Below, in pieces: positions 7,204-13,952 of a stretch of DNA of 25,418 nucleotides. A program made the translations under genes and the position numbers. The DNA is taken from assembly GCA_964404095.1 (NCBI GenBank), contig CAYOIN010000015.1, forward strand, positions 1-25,418, read 5' to 3'. The stretch is from CAZLQR01 sp964404095 (GTDB lineage Bacteria; Patescibacteriota; Microgenomatia; UBA1406; GWC2-37-13). Under the pieces are notes generated by a model, which was not told the DNA's origin, made no database searches, and saw nothing but the letters and a program-made list of their open reading frames with translations. The stretch's first letter is position 1; each line of letters opens with the position of its first letter.

Positions 7204-8238
7204 TCACACCAAATTTCCACCAACGGTTGTGATAAAGTATGGAAGCTGATTTTTAAAAAAATCTACCATGGTGCCTTTCTCAAAATAGGGGTACATATCG
7301 AGCGTAGTGATCGGGATACCAAACGCTTTTGAGAGAAGCTTGTCAATCTCAAAAAATCGCAGCGAGTCCTGCATTGTAAATCCACCGACCAAGGTCAGTC
7401 CGTAGGTGCTGTTCATCACATTCACTGCTTTTTGGATTTCTGTTAAGAAGTCCTTCATTGCTGGCGCCAATATTGCTTCCAATGAATAGCTTGCATTTTT
7501 CGAAACCCCTACTGTTTTCAGGAGTTCATCTGCCTTGTTTGCGGGAACATTGAGGTTGATCTGAATTTCCTTGAGAAAAAGCGAGGTGCCGATGTTAAAT
7601 ACATGGTTGTAGTTCAGTATTCCGGTTGACTGGTCAAAGCAGTAGACCGTGGTTGAGTTATGCCCCATATTAATCAGCATCACCGCAGGTTTTCCTGTCC
7701 CTGATGTATTTTTCCGGAAGAGCTGTGAGCTCACGCGAGCAACTGCACTGATTTCTGTTTCGATTGCTTCGGGAATGAGGCCAATCTGCTCAACCAGGAT
7801 CTCGACCCGTTGAATCAGTTTTTTCGGCGCAGCTGAAATCAGTGCCAGGAGCTTATTATCCTTCTGGTTTTCATGCACTACCTCGATGTCGATATTCGTT
7901 TCATCTAAGGGCATGGGGATAAACTGATCAGCCTGATATTTGATTGCCGATAAGAGTTCCTTCTCATTGAGCTTTGGCATCTCCACAAATCTACTGAAGG
8001 TGTGTGCGTCGGGGAGGATGACATGAACGGCGCGCTTTTTAATGTGGAGCTGTTCTACCACTTTTTTGATCCCATCACCAAGTTTCTGAATTGAGGTCTC
8101 GGTGTCGCTTTTAAAAAAGAGCTCATCGGTCACCACCATTCCGAGAGCGTCGGCGACGAATTTATTGCCGGTTACATGGATATCGCCGATTTTGGTGTAG
8201 GTCTCACCAATATCCACAACAAAATAATCTTTCGCCAT
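7204..8238 (-). CDS. pilM: Type IV pilus assembly protein PilM (actin-like ATPase)
   Basis: PilM is a cytoplasmic actin-fold protein that binds the PilN tail and forms a ring at the pilus base. The 344 residues start MAKDYFVVDIGETYTKIG (phosphate-1 loop). FVEMPKLNEKELLSAIKYQA and FIPMPLDE, highly characteristic of PilM, lie near residues 88-122. Then come INMGHNSTTVYCF (phosphate-2) and VGGFTMQDSL (adenosine motif). I chose the ATG at 8238 because it begins right at the first beta-strand; an in-frame ATG at 8253 adds five residues. The order pilM-pilN-pilO is the conserved one. No pilP or pilQ follows. Confidence 0.9.
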   Translation of the reverse strand: MAKDYFVVDIGETYTKIGDIHVTGNKFVADALGMVVTDELFFKSDTETSIQKLGDGIKKVVEQLHIKKRAVHVILPDAHTFSRFVEMPKLNEKELLSAIKYQADQFIPMPLDETNIDIEVVHENQKDNKLLALISAAPKKLIQRVEILVEQIGLIPEAIETEISAVARVSSQLFRKNTSGTGKPAVMLINMGHNSTTVYCFDQSTGILNYNHVFNIGTSLFLKEIQINLNVPANKADELLKTVGVSKNASYSLEAILAPAMKDFLTEIQKAVNVMNSTYGLTLVGGFTMQDSLRFFEIDKLLSKAFGIPITTLDMYPYFEKGTMVDFFKNQLPYFITTVGGNLV

Positions 8239-8267
8239 ACTTAAAAGTAACAAATTACCTATGCCAC

Positions 8268-8273
8268 CGTCAA
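8268..8273 (-). promoter_or_regulatory. Candidate -35 element upstream of pilM
   Basis: The minus strand reads TTGACG (5 of 6 to consensus). Eighteen bases on is a poor -10, TACTTT, which ends five bases before the pilM ATG. If active, it would give a leaderless pilM transcript inside the pilus unit. Confidence 0.25.
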
Positions 8274-8285
8274 CAACAGGAGTAT

Positions 8286-8885
8286 CTAGTGGGGTCGGAG
8301 TGCAACCGTTGTGCGGTAGGTGAGCGAAACGGTATTGATCGGTTCGGTGACGGTGTAGGTCGCGGTTATCACCGGTGTGCCGAAATCAGAAGCACGTGAG
8401 CAACTAAACGAAACATTCTCGATTGTCACGGCTGTGTTTGTGAGCGGTATTGTGGTCGATCCGGTAGCTTCATACTGGAGAACCCTTTTCCCCGTTACCC
8501 CATCGATGGTTGTGCTATAGCCAAAGTATGATGAGGAGAGTTCTGCTTGTTGAAAATACATATTCGTATTATTGGACGAGCTGGATGCCCCGGTAGTGCA
8601 GATTGCATTCGGCGAGGCAAGGGTGCCGTTGTATGTTCCGACGGCGTTGTTTCGAATGGATGTCTTCATGTGATTCAGAACGAGATCTCCTTGTCGCTTC
8701 ACTGCCTGAAGAGCAAGGACTCTTCCCTGCTGTCGAATGAGTGTATAGGTAAGTCCAAACAGTGACGGAATGACAAGAGTGACTATTGAAAAAACAACGA
8801 GAAATTCGATGAGGGTAAACCCTTTTTTTCTGTGAACCGCCATTCCGTTTCGGGAGAAGGCGGGATTATGTACTGTACTGTTCAT
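8286..8885 (-). CDS. Minor prepilin, PilW-like
   Basis: An exported pilin-like subunit. The prepilin site is RKKG|FTLIEFLVVFSIVTL, with Glu at +5 and a hydrophobic helix that contains Pro and Gly. A Gln- and Lys-rich linker (RQQGRVLALQAVKRQGD) and a beta-rich C-terminal half follow. The start is ambiguous. ATG 8885, 10 bases after the previous stop, gives a 22-residue leader. ATG 8843 gives MAVHRKKG, a more typical 8-residue leader. Size and position after PilV-like and GspH-like genes suggest a minor pilin of the tip/initiation complex. Mature length is about 177 residues. Confidence 0.75.
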   Translation of the reverse strand: MNSTVHNPAFSRNGMAVHRKKGFTLIEFLVVFSIVTLVIPSLFGLTYTLIRQQGRVLALQAVKRQGDLVLNHMKTSIRNNAVGTYNGTLASPNAICTTGASSSSNNTNMYFQQAELSSSYFGYSTTIDGVTGKRVLQYEATGSTTIPLTNTAVTIENVSFSCSRASDFGTPVITATYTVTEPINTVSLTYRTTVALRPH

Positions 8886-8895
8886 AGTGTAAGGA

Positions 8896-9342
8896 TTATT
8901 CGATCTGGGCAAACACGGTCCGAACGGTTACGGACTGACTCTGACTCGAGATGCCGATCCAGGTAACGGTCGATGAGACCTCAATATTCGAGGCTGAGTT
9001 TTGGAGCGTCACCGTGCGATTAAATCGACCTCCAAGAGAGTATGCCGTGGCTCCTGATGTGGCACATGCACCGGTAGACGGCCAGGACGAGATGGTTGCT
9101 GAGTTGAAGCAGTAACTATGGCTCGATCGAGCAGCAAACGACGTCCAATCAGACTCCTTTTGACCTCGCATCCATTCGATGGCTTCGTCTGCGTAGTGGG
9201 TTGCGTAAATCTTGTTTTCGTTTGTCTTCATAACGCCGAGCGAAAATGCAGATACCGCAGCTGCAACGACGTAGAAAATCGAAACAATAGCCGTGAACAC
9301 CAAGATCTCGATAAGGGTGAAGCCGCTCCTCCTTATGGACAT
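8896..9342 (-). CDS. Minor prepilin, PilV/GspI-like
   Basis: A small exported prepilin of 148 residues. MSIRRSG|FTLIEILVFTAIVS has a 7-residue basic leader, Phe +1 and Glu +5. The segment after the helix, ATHYADEAIEWMRGQKESDW, resembles the PilV/GspI type, in which residues following A.ALAE..IE.MR are conserved. The rest is short and beta-rich (SNIEVSSTVTW). Its start overlaps the preceding gene by 10 bases and its stop is 10 bases from the next likely start, so the three genes are almost certainly co-transcribed. Confidence 0.8.
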   Translation of the reverse strand: MSIRRSGFTLIEILVFTAIVSIFYVVAAAVSAFSLGVMKTNENKIYATHYADEAIEWMRGQKESDWTSFAARSSHSYCFNSATISSWPSTGACATSGATAYSLGGRFNRTVTLQNSASNIEVSSTVTWIGISSQSQSVTVRTVFAQIE

Positions 9343-9848
9343 GAAGGTTGAGATGAACTCATAACTCCCCCGGTGATCGAGATCGCTGAACAGGTGTTAT
9401 TCGAGATGTTTTTAAAGGTGATGGTGGTATCGGTGGTCGGGATACCGGTGAGCTTTGGAAATAGTATTGAGGTTGAGGTGAGCAGTACAATATTGGCGTT
9501 CGATGGATCAATGGTGTAGGTGATGGTTCCGTAGGTAGTAGTCGTTGTCGGATTGAGGTCCTGCGCGCACTGTCCTTGAAGTGTATATCCACCTTGTGCA
9601 GATGATGTTACCACAATACCGCTGAACGAATAACCGGCTGGACAGGCGCTACTTACATCCTCTCCAACGGAAGCCCGCTTCTGCGCCAGTGTTAACACCG
9701 CAATCATTCGTTGTGTCTCACTTCCGAGCTTTGATGACTCAAGAAAGTTATTGTACGCCGCGATCGATACCGTCGTGATCAGGCTCACGAGACCGATAAC
9801 GATCAGAAACTCGATAATACTAAAACCCTTCTTAAATTTTGTTTTCAT
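9333..9848 (-). CDS. Minor prepilin, GspH/FimT-like
   Basis: An exported prepilin of 171 residues. MKTKFKKG|FSIIEFLIVIGLVS has an 8-residue basic leader, Phe +1 and Glu +5. The helix runs into NNFLESSKLGSETQRMIAVLTLAQKRAS, the pattern of GspH/FimT minor pseudopilins (long helix followed by an LxxAQxxA stretch). The C-terminal part is beta-rich with Cys near the end (NNTCSAI and SQPSCP). It is the first of three tightly packed minor-pilin genes. A stem-loop repeat cluster lies just upstream, between it and the prepilin at 9938. Confidence 0.8.
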   Translation of the reverse strand: MKTKFKKGFSIIEFLIVIGLVSLITTVSIAAYNNFLESSKLGSETQRMIAVLTLAQKRASVGEDVSSACPAGYSFSGIVVTSSAQGGYTLQGQCAQDLNPTTTTTYGTITYTIDPSNANIVLLTSTSILFPKLTGIPTTDTTITFKNISNNTCSAISITGGVMSSSQPSCP

Positions 9849-9853
9849 ATATC

Positions 9854-9874
9854 ATACTGAACTCGTTTCAGTAT
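9854..9874 (+). repeat. Palindromic repeat, copy 1 (inverted pair member)
   Basis: A perfect 8-bp stem, ATACTGAA with TTCAGTAT, around a 5-base loop CTCGT. Read on the plus strand it runs CATACTGAA to TTCAGTATCT. This matches copy 2 read on the minus strand, including a compensating base-pair change in the stem. Confidence 0.7.
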
Positions 9875-9895
9875 CTCATGTGACAACTGGTATTC

Positions 9896-9918
9896 AGATC
9901 CTGAAATAAATTCAGGAT
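9896..9918 (-). repeat. Palindromic repeat, copy 2 (inverted pair member)
   Basis: A perfect 8-bp stem, ATCCTGAA (9898-9905) with TTCAGGAT (9911-9918), around the loop ATAAA. On the minus strand it reads CATCCTGAA to TTCAGGATCT. This is a short palindrome I associate with dispersed intergenic repeats in many bacterial genomes, and with spurious translations containing LNLFQDL. Confidence 0.75.
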
Positions 9919-9940
9919 GACCACGACTTCGTCGTTGTCA
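9918..9940 (-). repeat. Stem-loop abutting copy 2 and containing a prepilin stop codon
   Basis: TGACCACGAC pairs with GTCGTTGTCA around the loop TTC, ten positions with one mismatch. Its outer edge contains the TGA stop of the prepilin gene ending at 9938. It touches copy 2, so the two stems form one composite structured element at the 3' end of that gene. It lacks a U-run and is not a classical terminator. Confidence 0.65.
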
Positions 9941-10378
9941 CTTCGCACCGTATGGGCCCAAACAGTAGTTACACGCGGTGCTTCCCGAACAACTACCTGT
10001 CGGAGTCGTCGTACAGCTACTCGTCGAAGATAACAACGCACCAACCACATAGTCCGAGCAGAAGGTGGTCGAGTTGTCGCACCCAGCTGGGAGCGCTGAG
10101 TACTGGTAGCTATTTGTCGTAGAGGGATCTGCAGGGAGTTGGCTGATATATACCGTCGGTGCTGTGAGTGTTGTGAGTACGGTGGGATAATAGCCGTTCG
10201 TACTCCGATACTGCTCGAGAGCGGATCGAATCTGTTCAAGATCGAGTTTTCTTCGGGAGTCCTGACCCTTCTGTCGGACATTCACAAAGTTCGGTAGGAG
10301 GAGTGTCACGAGGGTAGCCATAATAGCGATCACAATCAACAGTTCTACAATGCTAAACCCATGCTTCCTCATGTTCAT
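9938..10378 (-). CDS. Type IV prepilin (GspG-type) with Cys-rich C-terminus
   Basis: An exported pilin subunit of 146 residues. MNMRKHG|FSIVELLIVIAIM has a short basic leader, Phe +1 and Glu +5. The linker KGQDSRRKLDLEQIRSALEQYR then NGYYP is the GspG-type pattern shared with the pilins at 3158 and 3669. The C-terminus is Cys- and Ser-rich and ends in TACNYCLGPYGAK, echoing the TTCNYCSF end of the prepilin at 3669. An ATG at 10372 (MRKHG) would also serve. The upstream minus strand has TTGACT with a weak TAACGT 17 bases on as a possible promoter. It heads the minus-strand pilus unit. Confidence 0.85.
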   Translation of the reverse strand: MNMRKHGFSIVELLIVIAIMATLVTLLLPNFVNVRQKGQDSRRKLDLEQIRSALEQYRSTNGYYPTVLTTLTAPTVYISQLPADPSTTNSYQYSALPAGCDNSTTFCSDYVVGALLSSTSSCTTTPTGSCSGSTACNYCLGPYGAK

Positions 10379-10437
10379 ACCTACTATTACGTTACATCGT
10401 TTTTCTGTGAGAGTCAAGGAACCCTTGAACGACAGAG

Positions 10438-11073
10438 TTACGATCGTCGTTTTGCTGAAATGAGAATCATGTCGAGGGCGGTTTGTGGATCCACATTATT
10501 GTGCTTTAGGAGATTTCGTTGTGTAATCAATTCCTTGAGAATTCGAGGCGCCTCAGGTCGAGCGCTCAACTCGGTTCGGTACTGATGCAGTAGCCCGTCA
10601 ATCACCTCCGGTATCTCTGTTTTCGGAACGCTGTTTGAAAGCGTGGCAAAGGACACAGAAGGCTGTTGTAGTAGTGTGACGAGACGGTCGACAGTCGCTT
10701 TTTTTGTTGGTGTAACAGGATCCCGAAGGAGTACGATCTGCGACCGTGACCGAATGGTGGGAAGGAGGCGAGATGATCGCTCCGCAGAGAGGACTAACGA
10801 GATCTGCTCTTGATGCTCCTCGAGTGTTTTGAGGAAGGCATTCTGCGCTTCGATCGAAGCGGTATCAAAGTTTTTGAGATGAAAGAGACGTGGTTCAGAT
10901 ACATGATGGTCGGTTTCTCTGATGATCTCTCGCACCTCACGGATCGAAAACTCCTTTCCTTCCGGGGAATATTCGAAGACGTTATATGCATGGATCTGCC
11001 TGTCCTTCACAAACTGTTTGAGATAGTCGTTCAGGAGGTCGGGGTTACTGGTTTCTACGATAATCGGAAGCAT
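10438..11073 (-). CDS. DNA polymerase III delta-prime-like clamp-loader protein lacking the Walker A region
   Basis: Delta-prime is a non-hydrolysing subunit of the clamp loader that helps load the beta clamp at replication forks. The 211 residues contain the typical AAA+ core of HolB/DnaX relatives: FSIREVREII, RLFHLKNFDTASIEAQNAFL, KTLEEHQEQISLVLSA, then LLPTIRSRSQIVLL, in which SRS replaces the usual SRC arginine-finger motif. The normal N-terminal segment with the P-loop is absent. The protein begins MLPIIVETSNP straight into the following strand, and the usual C-terminal collar domain is short. The start at 11073 is supported by a TATAAT six bases upstream. It shares a 79-base divergent region with pilB. 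I infer a reduced delta-prime, but a separate role cannot be excluded. Confidence 0.7.
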   Translation of the reverse strand: MLPIIVETSNPDLLNDYLKQFVKDRQIHAYNVFEYSPEGKEFSIREVREIIRETDHHVSEPRLFHLKNFDTASIEAQNAFLKTLEEHQEQISLVLSAERSSRLLPTIRSRSQIVLLRDPVTPTKKATVDRLVTLLQQPSVSFATLSNSVPKTEIPEVIDGLLHQYRTELSARPEAPRILKELITQRNLLKHNNVDPQTALDMILISAKRRS

Positions 11074-11079
11074 GGGGGT

Positions 11080-11085
11080 ATTATA
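11080..11085 (-). promoter_or_regulatory. -10 box 6 bases before the delta-prime-like ATG
   Basis: The minus strand reads TATAAT, then six bases (ACCCCC), then the ATG at 11073. The predicted transcript is leaderless. This also settles the start against an in-frame ATG at 11106. Confidence 0.65.
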
Positions 11086-11110
11086 TCCTAAACTGCGAAG
11101 CCTCAAGTAA

Positions 11111-11131
11111 TGAGTATTGAGTATTGAGTAT
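11111..11131 (+). repeat. Three tandem copies of TGAGTAT in the pilB promoter region
   Basis: A perfect 7-base unit is repeated three times without gaps, 10 bases upstream of the pilB -10 box. One junction forms TTGAGT at 11117-11122, a 4 of 6 match to a -35 element with 18-base spacing. A change in repeat number would alter the promoter's upstream context. Confidence 0.6.
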
Positions 11132-11140
11132 TCAGTGTTG

Positions 11141-11146
11141 TATATT
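11141..11146 (+). promoter_or_regulatory. -10 box (TATATT) 6 bases before the pilB ATG
   Basis: TATATT (5 of 6) is followed by six bases and the ATG at 11153. TTGAGT at 11117-11122 is a possible -35 with 18-base spacing. The predicted pilB-pilT-pilC transcript is leaderless. Confidence 0.5.
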
Positions 11147-11152
11147 GAATGT

Positions 11153-12859
11153 ATGAACGTCGCTCCAAAAAAACTGCTTGCACAGCTGATGAAAAATTCG
11201 GTTGTTGATCAACAGTCCGCTGATCGTTATGAGCTTGATAGTCTTCAGAAAAACGAGGATATTTACGAGTATCTCCTCAAGCATACCTCTATAGCGAAAC
11301 AAAGTATCCTCAAGGCCGCAGGCGAACTGATGAATATACCGTATGTTGATCTCGCCTCGTCACCAATTGACCCGCAGGCACTGAGTCTCATATCCGAATC
11401 TATTGCGCGAAAGTATAGTATCATCCCCTATCGCTTCGACTCAGCAAACGCAACGCTGTTTATCGCAACAGCCGATCCGTACAACACCTATCTCGGCGAC
11501 TTTATCTCGCAGAAGGTAAATAAGCGAGTTGTTCTTGCGCTGGCAGTCCAGCAAGATATCGTCAAGGCATTGGATGTATCCTACTCGCAAGGTCTTTCTC
11601 CTGAGGTCAAGGAGGCGCTGAAAGAGTACCAACCGAAAGAGCTCCAGTCACAAGAAACCGTTACCTCGATCAAAGAGGCGCCGGTTGCAAAGATCGTCTC
11701 GACCATCCTCGAGTTTGCATTCAAAAGTCGCGCATCAGATATTCATATTGAGCCAGAGGAGGCGCGCACGAGGGTTCGGTATCGCATCGATGGTATTCTG
11801 AGCGAAAAGCTATCGTTACCAAGAGTAATTCATGATGCGGTCGTTTCGCGTATCAAGATTCTGAGTCAGATGAAGATCGATGAAAAGCGAGTTCCCCAGG
11901 ATGGGAGATTCAGCTTTAAGCTCGGTATCGACGAGGTTGATCTGAGAATATCATCGCTTCCTACGGTTCATGGCGAGAAGATCGTGATGCGGTTGCTCAA
12001 GAAGACCGGAGGAATTCCCCACCTCGCCGAGCTCGGGCTCCGCGGACCACAGCTGCGAGATCTCGAGAATGCGGTATTGAAGCCGTATGGAATTGTCCTC
12101 GTGACCGGCCCGACCGGGTCAGGAAAGACCACGACGCTCTACTCGATCCTCTCAAGGCTCAATAAACCAAGTGTGAATATTGCAACGCTCGAGGACCCGG
12201 TGGAGTACCAGATGCCCGGCATTAATCAGGTGCAGGTCAATGTTCAGGCAGGACTGACCTTCGCTAGTGGCCTTCGATCTTTTCTCCGACAGGATCCGAA
12301 CATCATACTGGTTGGAGAGATTCGCGATAAAGAGACAACGCAGCTGGCAATCCAGGCAGCGCTCACCGGCCATCTCGTCTTCTCGACGCTACACACGAAC
12401 GATGCGTCTACCGCGATACCCCGACTCATCGATCTTGGTGCTGAACCATTCCTCATAGCATCGGTTCTTCATGCCTGTCTTGCACAACGAATTACTCGGA
12501 AGATCTGCGACTCCTGTAAGGAGTGGTACACACCGGTCGAACAGGTGCAGAACTCCGTGAGAACGGTGTTGGGGGATCTGATGCCGGCGAAGTATAAGAA
12601 CAATGCCCCGATCCAACTTGCACGAGGAAAAGGCTGTGCTGACTGTAACAAGACAGGGTATCAAGGTCGAATCGCGATCTTCGAGATTGTAAACATCACA
12701 CCGGAGATCAATAAGATGATCATCTCCCATCAGACGGCCGCAGAGATCGAGGATCAAGCAAAGAAGCAAGGACTCATCACGATGAAGCAGGATGGGTATC
12801 TTAAGGCGCTTGATGGTATTACAACGGTGGAGGAGGTACTCCGTGTCGCGGAGGTATAA
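11153..12859 (+). CDS. pilB: Type IV pilus extension ATPase PilB
   Basis: PilB is the cytoplasmic hexameric ATPase that powers pilin assembly. The 568 residues have an N-terminal MshE-like domain (about 1-150). The secretion-ATPase core follows, with SDIHIEP near 195, Walker A GPTGSGKTTTL near 318, the Asp box TLEDPVEYQ near 346, Walker B ILVGEIRD near 385, and the His box STLHTND. A zinc-binding pair, CDSC near 451 and CADC near 494, is typical of PilB/GspE. ATG 11153 is preferred to ATG 11117, which lies inside the upstream tandem repeat, because the -10 box ends 6 bases before it. It leads pilB-pilT-pilC, with four bases to pilT. Confidence 0.95.
   Translation: MNVAPKKLLAQLMKNSVVDQQSADRYELDSLQKNEDIYEYLLKHTSIAKQSILKAAGELMNIPYVDLASSPIDPQALSLISESIARKYSIIPYRFDSANATLFIATADPYNTYLGDFISQKVNKRVVLALAVQQDIVKALDVSYSQGLSPEVKEALKEYQPKELQSQETVTSIKEAPVAKIVSTILEFAFKSRASDIHIEPEEARTRVRYRIDGILSEKLSLPRVIHDAVVSRIKILSQMKIDEKRVPQDGRFSFKLGIDEVDLRISSLPTVHGEKIVMRLLKKTGGIPHLAELGLRGPQLRDLENAVLKPYGIVLVTGPTGSGKTTTLYSILSRLNKPSVNIATLEDPVEYQMPGINQVQVNVQAGLTFASGLRSFLRQDPNIILVGEIRDKETTQLAIQAALTGHLVFSTLHTNDASTAIPRLIDLGAEPFLIASVLHACLAQRITRKICDSCKEWYTPVEQVQNSVRTVLGDLMPAKYKNNAPIQLARGKGCADCNKTGYQGRIAIFEIVNITPEINKMIISHQTAAEIEDQAKKQGLITMKQDGYLKALDGITTVEEVLRVAEV
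12850..12855 (+). promoter_or_regulatory. Shine-Dalgarno sequence for pilT
   Basis: GGAGGT lies in the last codons of pilB, eight bases before the ATG at 12864. It is the only strong ribosome-binding site I noticed in the window. It fixes the pilT start rather than the in-frame ATG at 12792 inside pilB. Confidence 0.6.
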
Positions 12860-12863
12860 CCAT

Positions 12864-13916
12864 ATGGATATTCAACAACTACTACAACTGGCGATTGAGC
12901 GAAAGGCATCGGATATTCATCTGGTGCCCGGGTACTATCCAGCATTTCGCATTGACGGAGTGTTATACCAGATGTCGACCCTCCCACTATTGACGCCGCA
13001 GGTAACCAACCAACTCATCAACGCATTTCTTACGAATGAACAGCGAGAAAATCTGCAGGTAAATAAGGAAATTGACCTCGGATTTGAGAAAGACAACAGT
13101 CGCTTCAGGATTAATGTATACCATGCACGAAACTCGATGGGTGCCTCGCTACGCATTATTCCTGCCACCATTCAGACGATCGAACAGCTGATGCTCCCCT
13201 CTTCGTTTAACTCACTGTCGGACTTTAACTCAGGACTCGTGCTCGTGACCGGTCCGACCGGTGAGGGAAAGAGTACGACCTTAGCCTCGATCATCAATAA
13301 AGTAAACCTCAATCGGCAGGCGCACATCATCACCATCGAAGATCCGATCGAGTACGTCTATCCAAAGGCAAAGTCTGTTGTTTCACAGCGAGAGCTCCAT
13401 CAGGACACGCACTCATGGAGTATTGCACTGCGATCGGTTCTTCGAGAAGATCCCGATGTGGTGCTCGTCGGTGAGATGCGCGACTATGAATCAACGCAGT
13501 TAGTGCTCACCATCGCAGAGACCGGGCATCTTGTTTTTTCTACCCTCCACACAACGTCATCACCAGAAACCATCAATCGTATTATCGATATGTTTCCGTC
13601 GCATCAACAGAATCAGGTGAGATCCCAGCTGGCCGGTGTACTCCGAGCTGTTGTGTCGCAGCGTCTGATGCCACGATCCGACGTCCGTGGCCGAATTCCT
13701 GCGGTTGAGCTTCTTTATAACTCATCAGCGGTATCCTCTATCATCCGCGACGGGAAACCGTACCTGCTCGATAACGTACTCCAGACATCTGACAAGGATG
13801 GATTCATCTATTTTGAACGAAATCTTGCCCAGTTAGTGAAGGAAGGTAAGATTAGTAAAGAGACGGCTCGCGCGTACTCATTGCGGCCAAAGGACCTGGA
13901 GAAGTACCTTGTATAG
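12864..13916 (+). CDS. pilT: Type IV pilus retraction ATPase PilT
   Basis: PilT is the hexameric ATPase that depolymerises the pilus and causes retraction, twitching or DNA uptake. The 350 residues begin MDIQQLLQLAIERKASDIHL, the usual PilT N-terminus. Then come Walker A GPTGEGKSTTL (about 130-140), the Asp box IEDPIEYVYP, Walker B VVLVGEMRD, the His box TGHLVFSTLHT, and a C-terminal helix series with AGVLRAVVSQRL. Length matches the family (about 345-370). It follows pilB by four bases. A retraction motor implies dynamic pili rather than a pseudopilus used only for secretion. Confidence 0.95.
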   Translation: MDIQQLLQLAIERKASDIHLVPGYYPAFRIDGVLYQMSTLPLLTPQVTNQLINAFLTNEQRENLQVNKEIDLGFEKDNSRFRINVYHARNSMGASLRIIPATIQTIEQLMLPSSFNSLSDFNSGLVLVTGPTGEGKSTTLASIINKVNLNRQAHIITIEDPIEYVYPKAKSVVSQRELHQDTHSWSIALRSVLREDPDVVLVGEMRDYESTQLVLTIAETGHLVFSTLHTTSSPETINRIIDMFPSHQQNQVRSQLAGVLRAVVSQRLMPRSDVRGRIPAVELLYNSSAVSSIIRDGKPYLLDNVLQTSDKDGFIYFERNLAQLVKEGKISKETARAYSLRPKDLEKYLV

Positions 13917-13952
13917 GCCGGTACTTCTTCGGCAAATCGAGCAATCATCACT

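Noticed and set aside
9868..10281. Minus-strand open frame of 137 codons overlapping the prepilin at 9938
   Set aside because: The prepilin frame has the FSIVELLIVIAIM signal. This alternative frame ends in ILNLFQDL, the typical spurious translation of the palindromic repeat.
10414..10428. TCAAGG/CCTTGA hairpin after the delta-prime-like gene
   Set aside because: Only a 6-bp stem with a 3-base loop and no following U-run on the minus strand, so it is not supported as a terminator.
12864..13916. PilT Walker A reading GPTGEGKS instead of GPTGSGKS, considered as a possible defect
   Set aside because: The position is a variable residue of the GxxxxGK[ST] motif. All other catalytic boxes are intact, so there is no reason to suspect loss of activity.
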